64,000 nucleotides of DNA from Stropharia rugosoannulata (taxonomy: Eukaryota > Basidiomycota > Agaricomycetes > Agaricales > Strophariaceae). Shown piece after piece: positions 26,550-36,977 of the stretch; within the stretch, counting starts at the first letter, position 1, and the number at the start of each line of letters is the position of its first letter. Position numbers and translations under genes: made by a program. The DNA lies in contig JANCIK010000002.1 in NCBI GenBank assembly GCA_028532985.1, positions 3,286,001 through 3,350,000 of the forward strand, given 5' to 3'. The notes under the pieces are model-generated. The model searched no databases. It saw nothing but the letters and a program-made list of their open reading frames with translations, and was not told where the DNA came from.

Positions 26550-27255
26550 CCTGCACACTGCAAGCGTTTGCGGTAACTATTTTCCGGCTGGTCCGCGGAA
26601 CTTAAAAGGGTAGAAGGTATTTTATTTTGCAGCTGTACATTTAACGGAGCAGGCTCCAGATGTAAGACTTCTTAGGTCTCTTTTGTATCAGTAGTCACTG
26701 GCTATGTTGTGGCATATGTGTACTGTATGCACTGTATGCCAGATGTAGCATGCTAGGTAATTGTACAGGGTGTAGTTCAATGTACTGAACCGATGGACAA
26801 TTCGCAAAGAAGCGATCAAAAAACTAGCCTATAGTTAGTTTCTTTCCATTTCAACGAGAGTGGCAGGTCTTCCATATAAATAAATTACGAGAGCAGTGTA
26901 TGTGTGCATAAACGCACAGCAGTGACATTTAAATACAACATAACGAGGGACACTTTTGATGATATACATGTCCATTAAAGGGTATGCTATGTACTTGTAA
27001 CGGAAACGCGACGATGGTTGATTTGCGTGCAATGTATGCGCAGAAGAAAACTGATGTGGAGATGATACAGCGCGCGTGGAGACTTGTGTGTGTAGAATTC
27101 TGTAATGAAAATGAAATTGCAAGAAATAAGCACGTTGAGATTTGCCTGCCCCTTGCCAAGCGGACGCAATAGGAGAGAGTATATATACTAAATATCCCTT
27201 TCCCTATGTTCTCCGCACCTGCAAAGGCATGTCTAGGTAGTTCGGCATAAGCTCA
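26550..27255. other. convergent intergenic region
   Basis: About 700 bases between two convergent 3' ends. Nothing coding was recognised beyond short random ORFs. Confidence 0.5.
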
Positions 27256-30200
27256 CTACTTCTGCGCCGGGTTGGCTGCACTTGCGCCAAACATGCCCCC
27301 GCCAAAAACATTTTGGCCCGAAGAAGGCGCAGAGCCGAACAGCGACGGCGATATCGCTGACGTAGTTGTGGAAGTAGCAGCCGCACCTGCTCCAAAATTA
27401 AACGAGAACTTGGGTGCAGCAGGAGCACTGCTGGCAGGCGCTGCCGTTGTGTTCACAGGAGGGTTCGCAGGGGGCGGCGCACCGAAAGAGAATGAAGGCT
27501 TGGCCGCTGTGGTATTTGAGCTATTTGGGGTGAATGGAGAAGGCTTGTTCGACGTGGCTGATCCGACCGGATTTGCGAAGCTAAATAAGGGCTTGTTTTC
27601 TTGCTTAGCCTCTCCAGGCTTACTTACTGCTGCTCCGCTGAAGCCATTCTGTGTTTGTGTCGCCGAGGTACCAAACGGTGAAGGTTTAGATTCAGCACCG
27701 CTACCAAATGTGCTCGGGGTTCCAAATGGCGATTTAGCAGTAGTGTTCGCCTGTCCGGAAGCGGATGTACTGCTTGGGAAAACTGACGTGGTACCAAAGG
27801 CCGATGATGTGCTACCAAACTTGAACCCAGAATTTGCAGCAGCCGGGCTACTCCCGTTATTAGTCGCAGATGAAGGCGCCTCAGGTACCTTGAATAAAAA
27901 CGGCGAGGATGAAGCAGTTGTGCCTGAAGCGCCCGTAGACGTGTTTGAACCAAAGGCACTACCCAAGCCGGGTGCTGCAGGAGTATCTGTTTTGGGCGCA
28001 GCGTTCGTATTACCTGTCATGGGAGCCACTGACTTAGCTCCAAAGCCGAAATTAAACTTTGGTGTCGTCGTCGCAGTAGAATCTGCCGATGCACCCGCAG
28101 TGGTCTGAATCGAAGGCGTCGGGGCAGTGAATGTGCTTGGCTTGGAGTTAGCAAAAGACAACATGGGGTTAGATGCGGGTTTCGCTGACTCCGAGGTCGC
28201 TGCAGGAACTGCTGGCATACCCAAGCGCGCAAACAAGGGGTTTCCTGATGTAGCTCCTTGTGACTCTGTTTTGGAGCCTGCATCGGCACCGGGGGCAGAA
28301 ACACTCGTGTTAGTAGCCGTGGTTGATGGAGCAGTCCCGAATGAAAATCCAGGCGAAGCGGGTGGTTTTGCATCTGTTTTAGCGGCACCCGGCGCAGAAG
28401 AGATAAACGGGTTATTGGGGATGGCAGCTGCGGGTTTAGGAGCACTGAATGGCGATGGTGTTGCAGACAGGTTCGAAGGCATAGCAAAGAAAGTTGCGCC
28501 GGTAGTACCAGGAGGAACCGCGCTCGCCGGTGTCCCTGATTGACTGGGCTGCGATCCCAGGCCAGTAGATGGAGCAGTGACAGTGATTTTCGGCACAGAT
28601 GAGCTCTTCTGAGCTGCATCAGCTGCCTCCTTTGCCTTCTTTTCTACTTCGGCCTTCTCCTGGGCTTCCTTCCGTGCACGCTCACTGGCCTCTCGCTGCT
28701 CGCGCTCGACGCGTTCCCCCTCTTGCCGCTGACGTTTCTTCTCCTCCTCAGCCCGCTCTGCAGCTTCACGCTCTGCCCTTCTTTTAGCTTCACGCTCCAA
28801 CTCTTTCCGCTTATTGGCTTCGCGAATTTTCATCATGGCACGCGCCTCAAGCTCTTGTTTCTCCCATTTCGAAAACACCTTGTTTGGCGTACGGGGACTG
28901 CCAATGGCATTGGTACTGTCAGAAAGTCCAGGAGCGGGGGAAGCATTAACACTAGCACCCAGCGGTGAACTGGCAGTGCTCGAGGAGAGTACTTGGGACG
29001 CCGAAGCAATGCGTTTGGCAGTTGGAATGTGCGTAATTGCGGGGACACTAGTTGTAACGGCAAGGGGATGGCGCGATCCACCACGGTGTTTGACACTATC
29101 TAAAGTACCAGCATCAGAGGTAGGAGAAGGAGGAGCCGGTGATAAGGTTGGCGTCGTCGTTGCCGAATTGCCCCAAAGAAGACTTTTGCCTGGTATGTTG
29201 GAATTTGCGTGCTATAGAGAAAATCAATACGCGAAACATGTAAAACGTTCATTAGATAAAAGACTTACTGTTACGTCAATCGTCAAGTTATCTTTGAGTT
29301 CCGAACGAGAAGGAGAATCATCTTGCCATGCGAGCAGGTGCTGATCTTTAGCCTCTTTGTACTCTTCCTCAGTGAGCCATGTTTCGACGTAAACCTGAAG
29401 GTGCTCTTGGCGATCCGGATGCTGCGAGTCTTGCGGCTATTAAAGATGAAACAAATAATGATTGACCATGAAAGGGGAGAAACATCGGAGATCATCAGTT
29501 AATGCACAGGCCTCGAGGCTGAGTCCACGATAAAAATTAACATACCATAAGGAACCGATGCCTCGCCTTTTTCACGAGGGCTTGACGCAGACGCTGATAA
29601 TTAGGACCGATCTTGTATTGAATCCCACCGCTTTCCCATTCGTCACCCACACATCGAATCTTGTTTCCTGAAGTCATTGAGCCATCCATGGATACATCAT
29701 CCTTTACACTATGGGCGTATCGCGATGTGCGTTTTCCACGTTTCGTCCTCGCAAGCTTACGGCCTGGTGAACTTGAGTGGCTTCCATCACTGAGCTCTTC
29801 GTCATCGCTGCCTCTGTCCCTCTTTTTGCCACGCTGATAACTAGCCTCAGATTTGCGCTTAGCGACTGTGCGGCGTTTCCTGTGTCTACGGGCCTTAGAG
29901 TCGCCATTCGCCTCGTCCATACTATCGTCATCATCGGCACCGAAGGTAGAACCTGCTTCTGCACGGTCACGCTTCTTTCCACGAGCGATAGAACGCAATT
30001 CGGTGACCTCGTCACCTTCCTCTGAGTCTACGTCCATGCTTGCATCTGTTCTTTCTCCATTACGAGCGCGCTTCCCGCGGTTCTTCTTGTGAGAAGGGTG
30101 ATCATCTGTATCATCTTGCAGGCCACGTTTCGCACCACGTTTATGGAATTCCTCATCCGCGTCTACGTCGCTGTCCATGACTGCATCCTCATCGACGCGC

Positions 30201-31069
30201 GATTTTTTAGTATTGTGCTCTTCGTCCATGGAGTCATCGAAAGGCCGCTTCTTGTCCTCAATTCCGTTAGATGATCCGTTTGTATTTTGAATGTTGTAAT
30301 ATTCCTGCTGACGATTCAAAGGCCTTGAATCCTGGACAAACTGAGGGTTGGATTCTGACTGCAAATTTAGGTAAAGATTGTTGCTAGTACATAGTCAGTT
30401 GTGTACTACTTATATAGATTGAAGCTAATAGAAGATACTCACTGGCTGGTGGCAACACCGTTCATTGCATAAGAAGACGAATATGAGGGTGCAGGGGTTG
30501 CGAGATAGCCACCCGGAGGCATGACCGTGCTGCGCATTCCACCTTCTGGTCGTTGTGGAACTGTTTGTGTAATAATTGGCATACTAAGCACATGTATTTT
30601 AAATCCATAGCACATACCTGAACGATTGCGAAGATTTTGTTCGTAGGACGCCTCTCCAAGATCAACTACAGAAGCTAGAGGGGCGGGTCCGGGTTTTGCT
30701 GGAAGTTCACTTTCCTCACGAGCGCGCATTGCCGCTTCAGCATAGGCCACATTAAAAGGTCTCATGTCACTGTCTGGAATCCCATGGCGCCGCCGCGTTG
30801 CTCTACAAGGAGAGGGAAAGATATGAACACGCGTTGGGTGGCAATGAGACATTCCGATGGGATACCGGGTGCGGAACTTACAGTTTGTATGATCGTTCTC
30901 TCCAAAGAAGCACGCGCCTCCAAAGTCGTAATCCGAAAACATAGACCGCAAAGAATATGACGGAGATGCCGATGAACTGGCCAAGCGAGAGTGAGAAAAG
31001 CGCATTGTGTGCTCTGCTGGCGCTGGGCATTGTGTCCTGACCGAGGATGTCTGTGGCGTCGTGCTCCAT
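27256..31069 (-). CDS. Membrane-anchored FG-repeat nucleoporin (POM121-like layout)
   Basis: Six or more exons splice to about 1,150 residues. A short N-terminus starting MEHDATDILGQDTMPSASR leads into a single membrane helix (GQFIGISVIFFAVYVFGLRL) followed by basic WRRVLLWRER. By the positive-inside rule the rest would face the cytosol/nucleoplasm. A very basic/acidic low-complexity region follows, rich in KKR and RGKR clusters that could serve as NLSs. Then come a conserved-looking block (CVGDEWESGGIQYKIGPNYQ with YVETWLTEEEYKEAKD) and a charged coiled coil (AKRRAEREAAERAEEEKKRQ). Last is a roughly 400-residue Ser/Thr/Ala-rich FG domain (FSFGTAPS, FNFGFGAKS, GSAFGSNTS, FGGGMFGAS). FG repeats bind transport receptors in the nuclear pore. 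Exon joins (GTAAGT donor at 30881, GTGAGT donor near 30447) keep one frame from the membrane helix to the FG region. Confidence 0.75.
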
Positions 31070-31733
31070 TGGAGAGAAGCTGTGACGAGGAACGCAGTTA
31101 GCGAAAACTGGCCTTGGAGGAAATGGGGATGATGGTGGCAGGAGGAGACGTTAATACAAGGCCCCGTGCAATGATTATTCCAATGTTTGGTCGTATTATG
31201 CGCCGCCGCTTGCGGTTAAAAGGGAAATTTTTGCTGCTGGACTGCTGATCGCCACTTGTCCTCGCACTGCGACAAGCTCTCAATACACAGATTTTCTCCG
31301 CAACACCTTTCGCGTTCCTTTCAGATTCATATATTTGCCCCACATACATATGCCTAGGGACACGGCTTCCAGTGCCTTCGTTACCTCAACTTGTACGTGG
31401 AAGATCGACGGTTTCTTGGTCCACGCTTGAATGTCCAGCTCTCCGCAGCTGATACATGGCCATTCGAGTACTAAGCCGAGACGACATCCGTACTTATGTA
31501 TATGTATTTTGTATCTACGTTATAATGCCATACATGATTTTTATTGCAACCCTGCTCTTTATAAGTCCTGCGTGTCCGGATCAGCTTATTCGGTGTAACG
31601 ACGAGTTTGTACGTGGGAAATCTGGAATTGATTTTAATAGTCTCGTCCTCTTTAAGGTTGGCTCTTGACCGCTGCAGTCACACCCTACTCGTCCTTCCAG
31701 TCCCACCACCTTCTTCCTTTCCTCCTCTTTCAA
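31070..31733. promoter_or_regulatory. divergent promoter region, nucleoporin / cytochrome b5
   Basis: About 660 bases between divergent starts. A TTTATAAG box near 31557-31564 lies about 170 bases upstream of the cytochrome b5 ATG, and a pyrimidine-rich leader (31690-31733) directly precedes it. No gene is visible. Confidence 0.45.
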
Positions 31734-32404
31734 ATGGCTTCCAAGATCGTCTCCCTTGAAGAGCTCCGTGCCAACAAGTCTCGCAGCAAGTTTTACATCC
31801 TCATCCACGGCAAGGGTGCGCTAGCCAATCGTAGCCTTTGGCTTACACTATATCTAACCATTTTCCCCCAACAGTATATGACTGCACAAAATTCATGGAC
31901 GAGGTTGGTTTGATATGGCTATAATATTCTATGGCGCTCATTCAATTTTTAAAGCACCCTGGAGGCGACGAAGTGATCCTCGCTGAGGGAGGTACGTGGC
32001 ATTCCCGGCACGTCTGTGACCCGCATAATCATCTCTTCCCCAGGTCAAGACGCCACCGAAGCATTCGAGGACGTCGGTCACTCCGACGAGGCACGCGCTC
32101 TCCTTCCCGCCATGCTCGTCGGTGACTTCGAGCAGGGTCCAGTATGTATTCATTCATCGCTTACCACCGCGAAGCTAACTGCAATACCACCCACCATAGG
32201 AGTCGAAACTCAAGTCCGGTGCTGCTGCAGCGCAGGCCGAGCGTGTCTCGAATGCGGTTGAGCAAGGTTCCAAGTACGTTCTCACCGCCACTCTTCCCGT
32301 AGACACCCTTCTTAATACATTCCCACAGCCTGATGTACTTCCTGCCTCTTGGTCTGCTAGGTGCCTACTTCGCATGGCGCTTTTACACCACAGGTTCTGC
32401 GTAA
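31734..32404 (+). CDS. Cytochrome b5, ER-anchored
   Basis: Small heme electron carrier of the ER, donating electrons to desaturases, hydroxylases and P450s. Six exons: 31734-31815, 31875-31903, 31955-31991, 32044-32141, 32200-32273 and 32329-32404. The heme-binding HPGGDEV motif (first heme His) and the second His in FEDVGHSDEAR are both present, after the conserved VYDCTKFMDE. The C-terminus NLMYFLPLGLLGAYFAWRFY is the tail anchor. Length is about 130 residues, as usual. Exons 2 and 3 are only 29 and 37 nt, which makes automated annotation error-prone here. Confidence 0.92.
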
Positions 32405-33423
32405 ATTGTTGCGGATAGCACGTACTTTATCATGTCTTTCATCCCACCCTACCATTCATCGTACAATTTACCCAGCCCCTTGGTATCGCAACTCCTCTGC
32501 TCGCCGCTACTAAGTAGCGGAGCAGCGTTGCGTTGCGCCTTGCTCTACTACCCTTACGACACTTGCTCCATCGATTCATAATTTAGTTATCCTTTTCTTT
32601 ATTACACTGTGGATACCAGAAATAGACCCACTTTCTGGGAAGTACCTGACGTAGCAATCCTGGCCCGTTTACCCATGAATTATCGAATATTATGGCTATG
32701 CTCACATGTCATGCAGTAGTGCGGGATGGTACGAATCGCACGCATGTACGCAACAGTATCCCAAAGTGTGGCGTAAAAGTGCGCACTGTACCGTACCTTC
32801 TCCGTGCTGACGGAATGTAGTCTGACAAGAAGTCGAGCCATAACCGCAGGGAATCTATATGCGAACAGTCAGATGATGACCATAGTATTATGTGCATATC
32901 GTATATGTATTATGAGGCGTCCAAGGAGCACGAAGCGGGATATGCTAACCTGAACCTGACTTGCTCCTCCGCGAGAGGGAACGTCAATCTGACTCGTGAT
33001 ATTAACTTATTTGCTCCCAACTTGATAACGTCCTTCTCTGTAAGTGGAGTTGACTACGCGCGAAATCGACTGAATACTAAGTTGCGGCAAGCCTATTGTC
33101 TGTTCCACGGACTTTGTCGGCGTCCTCAAAAGTACAAGGTTATGCATATAATGTTACAAATACCACAAGTCGGCCATACAACCCTTAGATGTGACTTTGC
33201 AAATGACACATGCTGTCCGGACGCCGTGAAAATCGCTACCAAATATCCCATGCTCTCAACTTGCGAGTAGCATAAGTACCCTCCCACCGGCAGAAGCTGA
33301 TAAGTAATTATAGCTTGATCCATCCTAGAGTCCTAGAATAGCTCTGGGAATCAGTGGGGATGGTGGAGGGATGACATCTGTATAAATCACAGAAGTGATG
33401 GCGATATCGATTATAGTGTAATA
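32405..33423. other. intergenic region
   Basis: About 1 kb downstream of cytochrome b5. It holds a 126-codon ORF (32890-33270) with no recognisable domain or splice partners, so it is not called as a gene. Confidence 0.4.
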
Positions 33424-34249
33424 CTATGTGCTGGCGGACCATCGTCATGATCATTAGTTCGTCAGTGTCACACCAAGTCACACCTATTTTTAGAATGACG
33501 AACATGTGGTTCAATCTCCGACAGCTTGCTCATCGCTGTCTCGTCAAGAGGCTTTGGAAATGCCCTAGTCATAGTTAGTAAGGATGAAAACGAAGTATAT
33601 ATTAGAGTATTAGACATGTCTATATACATATAAACAATCAACTAGTTTAATTAGAATAGCTATAAGTTGAATCATTATAAGGGTGATATAAAGCACTATG
33701 GCTGTAAGAAGGAATTGGGAACTGGGGATAGTGATTATAATGATTAGTTGGTATCTGTACGTGATTATCCAGCTCTAAAGTGTTAGTGAGTATTGGCTCC
33801 TGCGCCAATCTTCGAGATTGGCGTGCCGCGTGAATTGTAATATAGACCAGAAAAGCGAGCATCCCGATCCGTGATTAGTACTGCTTCATTATCTGTAATA
33901 TGTTGCTGAATGCGGTTTGTGAGCTCTTGATTAGTCCCATTTTTGGCAACTTTCAGCGTGCGTGCCAGGATGAGAGGCGACTTTGTTTAATGACGCGTTG
34001 TTCACACGTATGCCATAATGCCGTTTGAAACTCCGTTGTTCCGAGTTGGCAACTATGTGACGACGGAGTGACCGTCCTGCCAAAAAATATCTCCCTCAAA
34101 ACTCAACGATACAGCTCAAAAAAAGACAAACATGGTCTCTAAGGCTATTTGATGATATGTACAAAGTTTTAAGCAGGTAGAGAGAGTGGAAGCTGAGATA
34201 TTCGAGGGTGACGAACTAGTGATCATGACGATGGTCCGCCAGTACATAG
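33424..34249. mobile_element. 826-bp element with 40-bp terminal inverted repeats (MITE-like or decayed DNA transposon)
   Basis: The two ends are inverted copies of each other. The left arm starts CTATGTG and contains CTGGCGGACCATCGTCATGA. The right arm (34210-34249) carries the reverse complement, with about two mismatches over 40 bases. TA dinucleotides flank both sides (33422-33423 and 34250-34251), fitting a TA target-site duplication as used by Tc1/mariner- or PIF-type elements. The palindromic edge makes this ambiguous. The interior holds a short decayed minus-strand reading frame (33783 to about 33980) with no transposase signature that I recognise. It is probably non-autonomous. Confidence 0.6.
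33783..33980 (-). pseudogene. coding remnant inside the inverted-repeat element
   Basis: A 60-odd-codon open stretch with coding-like composition, containing LKVAKNGTNQELTNRIQQHI and NEAVLITDRDARFSG, ends at a stop at 33783-33785. Upstream on the same strand all frames are broken. The first motif loosely resembles a SAP-type helix pair, but no family is assigned. It is probably a degraded piece of the element's protein or of a captured gene. Confidence 0.3.
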
Positions 34250-34549
34250 TACATAGAAAGTATACAAGAAACTTTCGACCACCCTGCAAGGTCTTTATTT
34301 ATTCATGGCACGTAAAGCTGAACGAACAGATACGGTTTACTTTAATTCCCTGCCCATATGATCTAGGTCGGCATCCCACCGTCAGCCTACTCACACACCC
34401 ACTGCACACCAGGGCTAGGGCCATGTGCCCTAGCGCAAGTCTGCAGAGGAAATGCCAGGCCCTCCCTCCCGTAATCTGGAAACGGAACATGTCAGCACGT
34501 TATCACTCCGATTAAAAATTAATTCAAGTGTAAGAAACAAATCAGTCCC

Positions 34550-35857
34550 TTACCAAACAACAATACCCATCTTCTTGAGGCCCTCTTTCGCAGCTTCATT
34601 GCGGGCAGCCTTCTTCGTATTTCCTCGTCCCCTGCCGTAGGTCTCCCCGTCAACCACAACTTTGACGTGCCAAACAGGCGTCGCTTTCGTGCCCTTCATT
34701 ACGACCTCTCCAGGCGCGAGTTCTACTTCAGGCGACGGTGCGACCTCCTCAGCTGGCTCTACACCGCGCATCGGGTCACCGTCTGAATAAATCCACTCTA
34801 CCTTGGTGTTTGCCTTCTGCAGATACTGATTGAACAACGCGAGATGACCAATTGTCGGCGCATTCATAAACTCGCCAGATTCGGAGCTCGGTGCGGCGGC
34901 GATCCTAGCGTGCGCTGCAGACGACGTCGCCGAGGCAGTAGGTACCCGTGGGCAGGACGCGGGTAGCGGGGGGAGGCCATGGTCACGCCGGGCAATATTA
35001 TACGCGGCGTAAGCATATGGCCCGAAGAGCACGTCGGTCCACTTCTTAACAACGTCTAATCCTTGTTCTGTATACAAGCCGCCAACAAACGCCTGAGATG
35101 ATGAGTTAGCTGATAGGTATGCCGGTAGGAAGTGTCGGACAAGCTACCTCAAATACGTCCGCTAAGATAGAGAAAATAAGCTTCTTTCTTCATTGAAGCA
35201 AAAAGACAGGAACATTACTAACCTTGAATATTAATTGACGCGCGCAGAGTAATGGCCTGAGCAGGGTGTAAGCGTAGATGGTCTGGAAGGCGATACCTGC
35301 GCGATCTTAAACGCCCCTTCGTCGTCAAAATTATCCCGAAGAGGGCTTTTTGTATAACGTTCTTACATTTCTGCTAATGTCGGATTACCGACAATCATTG
35401 CCCGTATTTTCTGACAGCATGATATTAATTATATGATGCAAGCGAACGTGGGAGGCATCAAGATGCCTCACAGTGGACGGGCCAACACGCAGACCGGGAA
35501 ACATCTCCATCAACATACTAGTGATTGTCAATCCCAGGACAGTGTCTCCCAAATGTTCATACCTAACGAAAATAAGCCAGCATCAGGTGAGGGCTGCGAC
35601 AGACGTTTGATAGTAAGAGCCCCTCACTTTTCATTGTCAGGGCTAAGGTCCTCCGGATGGTCTTCGAAGATGTGGAGAGGACGTGCAAAATAGCTGCGGT
35701 GCGTAAACACCTGCTGGTTGATGGTAGGAGAACGTATCTGCGGTAGAGCAGGGAATTGGGAGCCGTCCACACCAAAATCTGGTCTATGGTCACGTCCTCG
35801 AATCAATGCTACATAGACATATTTCAGTATAAAAACATACCTCAGAATAATCGTCAT
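34550..35857 (-). CDS. Ribonuclease III with C-terminal dsRNA-binding domain
   Basis: dsRNA-specific endonuclease of the Rnt1/Pac1/bacterial RNase III type. Spliced exons give FPALPQIRSPTINQQVFTHR and SYFARP, then the nuclease signature KYEHLGDTVLGLTIT (Glu and Asp of the first metal site). These are followed by IRAMIVGNPTLAEMYRLPDH, then QADVFEAFVGGLYTEQGLDV with the second Asp/Glu pair. A linker leads to a dsRBD (PVWHVKVVVDGETYGRGRGN and TKKAARNEAAKEGLKKMG) ending at the C-terminus. The catalytic acids appear intact, which argues against the inactive mitoribosomal mL44 relative. Joins at 35629 (GTGAGG donor), 35465 and 35365 restore the frame. The 5' end is uncertain; MTIILR at 35857 is a guess and exons further upstream (to about 36150) are possible. 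Confidence 0.8.
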
Positions 35858-36977
35858 GTCTGGCAGACTGTGGGACAGCGCCGAGAAAGGTCTGTAGTGA
35901 ACGAATAGGAGGTAAGAATGCCGCAGAGCGAAAGCTGGGCCCGTCGGTCGTACTTTGGGAATCAGAGGTAGCAACATGAACCCCTTGCCCTGGATCAACT
36001 TCGCTTCTACTTGTATCATTTCTGGTAGATTGAAGTACGACTTGAACTCCGCACCAAAATGTTTGAACGCAGAGTACAAGCCGATGCCAAATCGTCCGGA
36101 TTCCGGAAGGCAAGAGACAATCATACACGTGACGCATCTGCGCATTTGCGAGGATTCGTTTTGAATTGAAGAATGACGTCCAGTAAAATCCAGAACAAAT
36201 CAGAATCAATTGAACTGGGTTCCTGAGCATGTTTTGCCTGGTTGCGCGAAGCAGAGTTGTTGACAAAGTTTAGCTATCGGTTCGGAGGGGTAAGTATAAC
36301 ACTCTTCCAGTTAACCGCCAGGTTATTTCGTATGCGAAAAGCATAGCCGTGTCGTGCAATGTGGGGGCAAAGGCAGGACGCGAGTACGATGGGTGATAGA
36401 TGTCCTGGCCCGGATTAGACTCATTTTGCCAATTAGGAAAAGCGTTCCTAATTCTGAGAGCAAGTATACTGCCGATATCATCATTAAGTCTCGACTAGAA
36501 TATATGAACAACAGAATAGGGCGATGACTTGGGTATCACTTGAACAGAATTAAAATAGTCATGGCGTTTAGATATCGCCTACGACAAAAGACAGTAAATA
36601 ATCATCGCTTTTACAATTAATTGCTCACCTTCTATTATCTAACTGCATCTCCATAGTCAAGTCAGTTCCGAAACAGTATCAAAGTTGAGAGATTTGTGAA
36701 TCGTTCAAGCCAGAGCACTGCAAGGGAGTCAACACCTAAAATTCATACATACTACTAACTGTAGTGAGTATTGTTGCAGTGCTCGGGGAAGAGGCGAAGT
36801 CCCTATTTAGGCAACGGCATCTTCCGCAGAACTTCACATGCCGACAGTGGCCCAACAAACCCAACAATAACTTCTGCTGTGCAACATGCAGTGCTTTGAA
36901 GCACAGCACAAGGCAGCACGGCGTATAAATGCCCACCAGTATTTCACCCACACCACGTATGCTTCCCCCAAACCACC
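35858..36977. other. intergenic region between RNase III and MYND gene
   Basis: About 1.1 kb. Its left part could include an unrecognised 5' exon of the RNase III gene (open minus-strand frame to about 36145). The right part holds the MYND promoter. No other gene was seen. Confidence 0.4.
36924..36930 (+). promoter_or_regulatory. TATA box of the MYND gene
   Basis: TATAAAT lies 48 bases upstream of the ATG at 36978, a plausible core-promoter position for a fungal gene with a short leader. Confidence 0.5.

Noticed and set aside
27272..28543. Long plus-strand ORFs opposite the FG nucleoporin
   Set aside because: They arise from biased codon use in the FG/Ala-rich minus-strand exon and show no domains or splice logic of their own.
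32890..33270. 126-codon plus-strand ORF downstream of cytochrome b5
   Set aside because: There is no domain, no homologous pattern, no splice context and no promoter signal; it is likely chance.
34414..34434. Perfect 8-bp hairpin (GCTAGGGC, 5-nt loop, GCCCTAGC)
   Set aside because: Short palindromes of this size occur by chance, and it has no U-tract or conserved context.
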